Shown: positions 59,122 to 64,000 of the stretch, piece by piece
Position numbering within the stretch: the stretch's first letter is position 1
Layout of the letters: the number at the start of each line of letters is the position of its first letter
NCBI GenBank assembly: GCA_964244295.1
Contig: CAXTIG010000026.1
Span: 29,188-93,187, forward strand
Source of the DNA: JAJAZB01 sp964244295
Lineage (GTDB): Bacteria > Bacteroidota > Bacteroidia > Cytophagales > Spirosomataceae
Direction of reading: 5' to 3'
Length of the DNA: 64,000 nt
Translations under genes and position numbers: made by a program
Notes under the pieces: model-generated
Databases searched by the model: none
The model's input: only the letters and a program-made list of their open reading frames with translations
Told to the model about the DNA's origin: nothing

Positions 59122-60479
59122 CCCTTCGCAAAATAACCAACGGCGGGGTAGAATGGTACCACGAAAGTAGCGGCTGGCAAAGCGACACCGTTCCCGATTT
59201 CGCTGATAGATGGAATGGCGTGTTGCTGCTGATCGAACCCACCGCGAGCGCGGGGGAAACCGATTATCCCCGGCAACGTCGCCTCGAATCGCTCGAAAAT
59301 CTCCGCCTACCGTTTGTGGCGCTCGGTCTGCTGCTTTGCCTGGGTGCTTGGATCGGATTGAATCAGGTGCCACTGCTTGCGAATTCCACCTACTGCGCGC
59401 TGTTGGTACTGAAACTGGCGGGTACAGCCGTGAGCGGTTTGTTGGTATGGTATAGCCTGGATGCTGACAATCCTTTCCTACGCAGCATCTGCCAACTTAA
59501 CGACCGCAGCAACTGCGGCTCCGTTCTCAATACCCCCGCCGCTAAACTCTTGGGCTGGCTAAGTTGGGCCGAAATCGGGCTGTTCTATTTCGCGGGCGGA
59601 TTGCTGTCGCTGCTGGCTGGTGCCTCGATAACCCCGGCTATTCTGTGGCTCAACCTGTTCGCACTTCCGTACACCATTTGGTCGGTGTATTACCAGGGGC
59701 GCATTGTTCGGCAATGGTGCGTGTTGTGTCTGGCCGTGCAGGGATTACTTTGGGCCGAATTTGTAGCCGGACAGCGGGCCGGGTGGCAGTTTGAAACCTT
59801 GACCAACGGGCGAGTACTCGCCGTAATCACGTTGTGTTTCCTCGCCACGCCCGTAGTCTGGGCCTTTATCAAGCCATTTATTGAACGCGGCCTACGGATG
59901 GATTTATTGATTCGCACCATTCAGCGGTTAAAATTCGACCCAACCTACGTACAGGCGTTAGCCTCTAACCAGCGAATCTTGCCGCCGGTGTTTACCGAGA
60001 TGAAAACCATCGTACTGGGTAACCCGGATGCTGAGCACACGCTCATCATGGCGACAACTCCCACTTGCGCCGCTTGCCGCCGTAATCACCAGGATTTAGA
60101 ACGGATGGCTCAGGGCCTTGACAATGTGAAGTGCTACCTCATCTTGGCAACAAGTCTCAACGATACCGACGAAAGTAGCCAAGTAGCCCGTGCGATACTG
60201 AGTTTGCCTCAACCTCAAATGGTCGAGGCTTTGCACAATTGGTTTGCTATTGAAAACAATACGTTTAAGGCATGGCACCAAACTTACCCCGCCGACTGGC
60301 AAAGTGCTGAAGCCAACCAACAACTCAGCCTACACCTCCGCTGGTGCGAACTGGCGAACGTAACCAATACCCCCACCGTATTTTTGAATAACGTAGAAGT
60401 TGGACGCGAGTACAGCATCAGTGAAGTACCTAAGTTGCTTACTCATTTTTCTTCACTCGGAATTGGCCGATTCACATAA
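59118..60479 (+). CDS. VKOR-thioredoxin disulfide-forming enzyme
   Basis: A 453-residue membrane protein with five helices (about 65-250) of the vitamin K epoxide reductase type and a C-terminal thioredoxin-like domain. VKOR cysteines: C125 and C133 in a loop (SICQLNDRSNCGSV) and the quinone-side pair C201-VL-C204. The thioredoxin CxxC is C317-AA-C320 in TPTCAACRRN. It makes disulfide bonds and feeds electrons to quinone; the six-cysteine precursor encoded next is a natural substrate. It opens with GTG at 59118 overlapping the stop of the C39-like piece; restored, the whole protein would have about 535 residues. Confidence 0.88.
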   Translation: MTLRKITNGGVEWYHESSGWQSDTVPDFADRWNGVLLLIEPTASAGETDYPRQRRLESLENLRLPFVALGLLLCLGAWIGLNQVPLLANSTYCALLVLKLAGTAVSGLLVWYSLDADNPFLRSICQLNDRSNCGSVLNTPAAKLLGWLSWAEIGLFYFAGGLLSLLAGASITPAILWLNLFALPYTIWSVYYQGRIVRQWCVLCLAVQGLLWAEFVAGQRAGWQFETLTNGRVLAVITLCFLATPVVWAFIKPFIERGLRMDLLIRTIQRLKFDPTYVQALASNQRILPPVFTEMKTIVLGNPDAEHTLIMATTPTCAACRRNHQDLERMAQGLDNVKCYLILATSLNDTDESSQVARAILSLPQPQMVEALHNWFAIENNTFKAWHQTYPADWQSAEANQQLSLHLRWCELANVTNTPTVFLNNVEVGREYSISEVPKLLTHFSSLGIGRFT

Positions 60480-60511
60480 GTACATTTTTCACTTTTTAAA
60501 CTTTTTCAAAC

Positions 60512-60715
60512 ATGAAGACACTTGCAAATTTTGCTGAGGCTTCTCTGTCTCGTGCAGAGATGAAAAGCCTTGTGGGCGGGAACTGTTACTACAACACCAG
60601 TTCAGGGGTCCAGGCAACCAACAGCTTAAGTAGCGCTAAGGCGTTTGCTAGCTGGAATACAGGACAGTACTGTTGTGCTAGCTGTAGCACTGCTTCTTGG
60701 TGCCACGGTTGTTAA
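60512..60715 (+). CDS. GG-leader precursor peptide with six cysteines
   Basis: A 67-residue precursor: leader of 23 residues ending in GG (LSRAEMKSLVGG), the double-glycine signature cut by C39 peptidases and typical of GG-Bacteroidales natural-product precursors. The 44-residue core starts NCYYNTSSG and ends CCASCSTASWCHGC, with cysteines at core positions 2, 31, 32, 35, 41 and 44, and many Ser, Thr and Asn that could carry sugars. It lies between the disulfide enzyme and a TlpA-like protein, with a C39 exporter downstream. No LanM/LanB or radical-SAM gene is present in the window. Confidence 0.85.
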   Translation: MKTLANFAEASLSRAEMKSLVGGNCYYNTSSGVQATNSLSSAKAFASWNTGQYCCASCSTASWCHGC

Positions 60716-60725
60716 ATTAATCTTT

Positions 60726-60794
60726 CAGAAGGCTTGCGCTAATTTAAACCGAATAAATAATTTCATTTACTCAGCCAATTAGAGTAGGCCTTCT
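60726..60794 (+). promoter_or_regulatory. Weak stem-loop after the precursor gene
   Basis: cagaaggc (60726-60733) and gccttctg (60787-60794) are complementary over a 53-base AT-rich loop; it may limit read-through from precursor into later genes, as often seen in peptide operons. Confidence 0.35.
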
Positions 60795-60824
60795 GCTTGA
60801 ATTAACCAGTAACTCAACAAAAGC

Positions 60825-62393
60825 ATGAGATCCATATTGACCACTGTTTTAATTGTTGGAACGGTTCTTTTAAATTCTGCCTATATATGTGGGCAGAATT
60901 TAAAAAATATCCGCGCTAATAAACTGGTAATTTCCTTTAAAAACATTCCTGTTATTGACAATAAGTTTGAGTTTTCAAAGAATGTGTATGTGACTTCAGA
61001 ATCTGAAGAAATGTCCTTTTTTGGAATCAATTTCAATGAAAAATATAAATTCCCTAAAACCAAGATACCAGATCCTATTAATTTATCATTTAATGATGAG
61101 TATATTGTTCTTAGACATAAAATTGATTTTATGGATTATAATGATTATTTATTAAAAAACGGTGACTCAGTTGAAATTAAATACTTGAATAAAATTCCAT
61201 TCATTTCGGTTATAAATAGAGAAACAAAAAAACTTGATTACACTTTTGAATATATGTTAAGAAAGCAATTAAATAATAAAAAATACTCAATATTATCAAA
61301 ATACTTTAATGCTTCACAAATAAATCTTGAAAGAGTTTTTAGCAACAAAATTAAGTTTAATCAACAAATTAAACTCCCTTTGAAATCCAAACAAGACTTA
61401 CAAGTTAAACAAATAAATCTAATAAGAAAAGAATTAAAAAACGAATCAAAAGAGTATATTGATTTTGGCAATCATTTATTAGATTCGCTGAATAAAATCA
61501 ATTTGATTTCTATTGAAGCATACAGTTTTTATAAAAATAAACTTAGAAATCTAAATCTTATTATTGATATAGAAACCGAAAATATATCGTTTACTGAAAT
61601 TAGTAAGATGCTTGAAAGTCACCGTTTAAATATTTACGGCTATCCAGAAATTTTTCGCCATCAACTTATTGAGGCAATTTCAGATAAATATTTTACAGAC
61701 AAAGCAAGGACTTTGGACTTAAAAGATGCTGTGAATAGAGATTACAAACAAATCTATACACAAATCGACAGTAGTAATTTATTTCCGGAAAAAGACAGAA
61801 ATTATCTTCTTATAAGAGAGTTAAATAGAATCGCTCAAACTTTTTCTAGAGCCGATTTTATGAATTATATGAAAAAGTTTGAGCAACGTATTAATGACAC
61901 GCTCTTGGTTAATCAGATGAAATTAAAGTATGCATTAGACTTTGATGGAGAAAGAAATACGACCAAATCATTAGTTTTAAGGAGTACTGATGGCAAATCA
62001 TTCACATTAGATGAAGTCAATAAACGATATGCCGGGAAAGTAATATACGCGGATTTTTGGGCAAGTTGGTGTGCCCCTTGTCGAGCATCATTTCCTAATT
62101 CAATAAAACTTCGAGAAAAATTAAGAAATAAGAATGTTGTATTCTTTTACTTATCAATAGATCAAACACTTAAGCCGTGGGAAAATGTAAGTGCGAAGGA
62201 AAATTTAGCAACACATAAAGAAAACTTTTTGATTGTTAACTCTCGAACTTCGGATTTTATGAAACAATATAAACTGAATTCTATTCCTCGTTATATGATT
62301 TTTGATAAAGAAGGAAAACTTGCTTATGACAATGCACCCAACCCAGAATCTAAAGAGTTAGAGCAAATACTTCTTGATCTATCACGGAAATAA
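60825..62393 (+). CDS. TlpA-like thioredoxin-domain protein
   Basis: A 522-residue secreted protein with signal peptide (LTTVLIVGTVLLNSAYICGQ). The N-terminal 370 residues are a poorly conserved domain of the type found before TlpA in Bacteroidota. From about 380 a TlpA/ResA-like domain begins, with W415-C416-AP-C419 in DFWASWCAPCRASF. It would reduce or exchange disulfides in the periplasm. The gene is strikingly AT-rich compared with the genes before 60480, suggesting foreign origin. It may act on the six-cysteine peptide. Confidence 0.88.
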   Translation: MRSILTTVLIVGTVLLNSAYICGQNLKNIRANKLVISFKNIPVIDNKFEFSKNVYVTSESEEMSFFGINFNEKYKFPKTKIPDPINLSFNDEYIVLRHKIDFMDYNDYLLKNGDSVEIKYLNKIPFISVINRETKKLDYTFEYMLRKQLNNKKYSILSKYFNASQINLERVFSNKIKFNQQIKLPLKSKQDLQVKQINLIRKELKNESKEYIDFGNHLLDSLNKINLISIEAYSFYKNKLRNLNLIIDIETENISFTEISKMLESHRLNIYGYPEIFRHQLIEAISDKYFTDKARTLDLKDAVNRDYKQIYTQIDSSNLFPEKDRNYLLIRELNRIAQTFSRADFMNYMKKFEQRINDTLLVNQMKLKYALDFDGERNTTKSLVLRSTDGKSFTLDEVNKRYAGKVIYADFWASWCAPCRASFPNSIKLREKLRNKNVVFFYLSIDQTLKPWENVSAKENLATHKENFLIVNSRTSDFMKQYKLNSIPRYMIFDKEGKLAYDNAPNPESKELEQILLDLSRK

Positions 62394-62441
62394 ATTACCT
62401 ATTTTAATAGGAACTCGAAATACATTTTCAATAGCATCAGC

Positions 62442-63161
62442 ATGAGTGATTTGACACACAGACAAACTATTCCAGAAAAAATTCATCAAATCTGGATAGG
62501 AAATGATGAGGTTCCTAATAGTGTGAAATGCTACACTCACACTTGGCGAGAACAGCATCCTCATTGGGAGTATAGGCTTTGGGACGAAATGTCTTGTAAA
62601 CAGTTGATAGTTAAGGATTTTCCTTTTATTGAAAAATTGTATCAATCTTTGTCATATAATATTCAAAGAGTAGATTTACTAAAGTATCTAATTTTGTATT
62701 CGGAGGGAGGCCTCTACGTTGATCTTGATTACGAATGTTTGAAATCAATTAAAGAACTTATAGTAAATGAAGTATGTATTGGACTCGAACCAAAATCTTA
62801 TGCATTGTTTCATAATTGCCAATTTTTTTTGGGTAATGCGTTCATGGCTAGCAATGCACAACATGAGTTTTTTAAAAAATTGATTTCTAACTTAATGTTA
62901 AATCTTGCTTCTGAGAATATATTAGGTGTAAGCAACGCAAATAAATATAGCCAAGTAATGAAATCAACTGGGCCTGTAATGTTTAATGAATATTTTAGGA
63001 ACAATAATTCTCAATACATTAGCTTAATTGCCCCTGAATTAATTGCTCCACTCACAAAACAAGAGGCGACTATTTTTAGGGAATTTAGAGAGAGCGCAAT
63101 GCAAAATAGTAAATTAAAGAACGCGTATGCCGTTCACCATTTTATGGGTTCTTGGCTTTAA
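62442..63161 (+). CDS. GT32-like glycosyltransferase (DxD sugar-binding)
   Basis: A 239-residue enzyme: IPEKIHQIWIGNDEVP at the start, then NIQRVDLLKYLILYSEGG and LYVDLDYECL, with D94 and D96 forming the DxD metal site. This is the pattern of capsular/Och1-like GT32 and toxin-like glycosyltransferases. It is AT-rich like the preceding gene and sits just before the C39 exporter gene. It is the second glycosyltransferase of the locus and a candidate to modify the precursor peptide. Alternatively it acts on a surface sugar. Confidence 0.87.
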   Translation: MSDLTHRQTIPEKIHQIWIGNDEVPNSVKCYTHTWREQHPHWEYRLWDEMSCKQLIVKDFPFIEKLYQSLSYNIQRVDLLKYLILYSEGGLYVDLDYECLKSIKELIVNEVCIGLEPKSYALFHNCQFFLGNAFMASNAQHEFFKKLISNLMLNLASENILGVSNANKYSQVMKSTGPVMFNEYFRNNNSQYISLIAPELIAPLTKQEATIFREFRESAMQNSKLKNAYAVHHFMGSWL

Positions 63162-63182
63162 ATCAGGATAGAATTGTAGCTC

Positions 63183-64000
63183 ATGCCCGCCTTCCCCCAC
63201 TACCCCCAACTCGACCACATGGACTGCGGCCCCACCTGCCTGCGCATGGTGGCAAAGCACTACGGGCGGAGCTACACGGCGCAATCGTTGCGGGAAAAGG
63301 CGCAAATTAGCAAGGAAGGCGTATCGTTGCTGGGCATTGCCGAAGCCGCCGAGGCCATTGGTTTTCGCACGTTGGGGGTAAAGATCCCCTTTGAAAAACT
63401 GGTTGCCGAGGCCCCGCTACCCTGCATCATTCATTGGCGGCAAAATCACTTCGTGGTTGTACACCGGGTAAGTGGAAAATTGAAAGTTGAAAATGGAAAG
63501 TTAGGGGAATGGATGCGGCGGGTTTGGGGTGGCAAGAAGGCACCCAACCCTGATTTGTTCACCCATCCGCCCGCCTCGTTTGAGGTTCTCAAAAACGAAG
63601 AAATCCTCTTCCAAACCCCACCCACCCCTCAACTTTCAACCGCGCGGCGGACCGCTTTCAATTCTCAACTTTCCACTCAAAAAGGGACGGTTCAAGTCGC
63701 CGACCCCGCCAAAGGGCTGATTGCCTACACCGCCGAGGAGTTTTGCGAAGGCTGGCTGGCTACCCAGCAGGGCGGGCGCGGCGAGGGCATCGTGCTGCTA
63801 CTCGAACCCACGCCCACCTTTTTTGACCAGGAAGACGAAAAACCAGCGGGTTACGGTTTTGGGCGGGTGCTGGGCTACCTGAGTCAGTACCGGGCGCTGC
63901 TGTTGCAATTGCTGTTGAGTTTGCTGGTGGGCAGCGGGCTGAATTTGCTGTTTCCGTTTTTGACCCAGTCGGTGGTGGACGTGGGCGTGAATACCCAGAA
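63183..64000 (+). CDS. C39-peptidase ABC exporter (partial)
   Basis: The first 272 residues of a peptidase-containing ABC transporter, cut by the window end. The C39 peptidase has catalytic C15 in DHMDCGPTCL, H89 in NHFVVVH and D174 in VADPAKG, all present, so it should remove GG leaders and export the core peptide. Two membrane segments begin at about 237. Between His and Asp an extra in-frame segment of about 70 residues (about 97-167), unusual for the family, is coded by an inverted-repeat element. It is the natural partner of the GG-leader precursor at 60512. Confidence 0.88.
   Translation, partial: MPAFPHYPQLDHMDCGPTCLRMVAKHYGRSYTAQSLREKAQISKEGVSLLGIAEAAEAIGFRTLGVKIPFEKLVAEAPLPCIIHWRQNHFVVVHRVSGKLKVENGKLGEWMRRVWGGKKAPNPDLFTHPPASFEVLKNEEILFQTPPTPQLSTARRTAFNSQLSTQKGTVQVADPAKGLIAYTAEEFCEGWLATQQGGRGEGIVLLLEPTPTFFDQEDEKPAGYGFGRVLGYLSQYRALLLQLLLSLLVGSGLNLLFPFLTQSVVDVGVNTQ
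63471..63677. repeat. Inverted-repeat element inside the C39 coding region
   Basis: agtggaaaattgaaagttga (63471-63490) and the complement at 63655-63677 pair at 19 of 23 positions, each mismatch being a transition. The element's style is that of intergenic repeats such as 51839-51914, yet here it is read as protein. Confidence 0.65.

Noticed and set aside
1..64000. tRNA, rRNA, insertion sequences or prophage
   Set aside because: No cloverleaf-like or rRNA sequence and no transposase, integrase or phage structural gene was seen on reading both strands; short RNA genes could still be missed by eye.

Overview
The window looks like a chromosomal piece of a Bacteroidota bacterium, most likely Cytophagales (Spirosoma/Runella-like). 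This rests on the many TAnnTTTG -7 promoter elements, the absence of Shine-Dalgarno sites, the gene families present (LytTR with four membrane helices, DUF4221-like lipoprotein, DUF3467, DUF3817, GG-leader peptide with the LSRxEMKxLxGG signature) and the order rpsL-rpsG-fusA-rpsJ. Coding DNA is mostly GC-rich with three clearly AT-rich stretches (about 10640-11760, parts of 41280-41960, and 60480-63165). The genus is inference; no rRNA or tRNA gene was seen.

Layout. 1-9630: housekeeping and membrane genes (DnaQ-like exonuclease, prenyl diphosphate synthase, class V aminotransferase, rhomboid protease, LytTR regulator, DEAD-box helicase). 9800-10457: a toxin-antitoxin pair with a PIN toxin. 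10640-18760: chimeric PQQ-propeller lipoprotein, serine hydrolase, XRE/DUF2975 pair, two sibling alpha/beta hydrolases, fructosamine-kinase-like protein, glycosyltransferase. 18876-21933: the DUF58/MoxR pair, split by a small insertion that holds a frameshifted CDI-toxin-like nuclease, a palindromic operator and direct repeats. 22152-26939: copper monooxygenase-like lipoprotein, two paralogous AraC regulators and small membrane proteins. 27125-33938: TetR-TolC-adaptor-RND efflux operon.

35389-46203 is an unusual locus: a 67-residue secreted six-cysteine peptide, a DUF4221-like lipoprotein, a Ser/Thr kinase, a CSSC lipoprotein, an RND adaptor and an RND pump in a tightly overlapping operon, with a small LuxR-type regulator and a second divergent RND pump. 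46302-52239: hydrolase, dioxygenase, AraC regulator, methyltransferase-glycosyltransferase fusion and partners. 52559-56536: str operon. 56731-64000: a ribosomal-peptide locus with a GG-leader six-cysteine precursor, two glycosyltransferases, a VKOR-thioredoxin disulfide enzyme (split by a frameshift at a run of six G), a TlpA-like thioredoxin and a C39-peptidase ABC exporter that runs off the window. Its parts match, function for function, those of glycocin loci (sublancin type), though the enzymes belong to different families.

A second theme is structural: more than 20 long inverted repeats (arms 10-50 bp, often perfect, mostly unrelated in sequence) lie in the gaps between genes, including inside the ribosomal str operon. 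One related element appears to be inserted in frame inside the C39 peptidase domain of the exporter.
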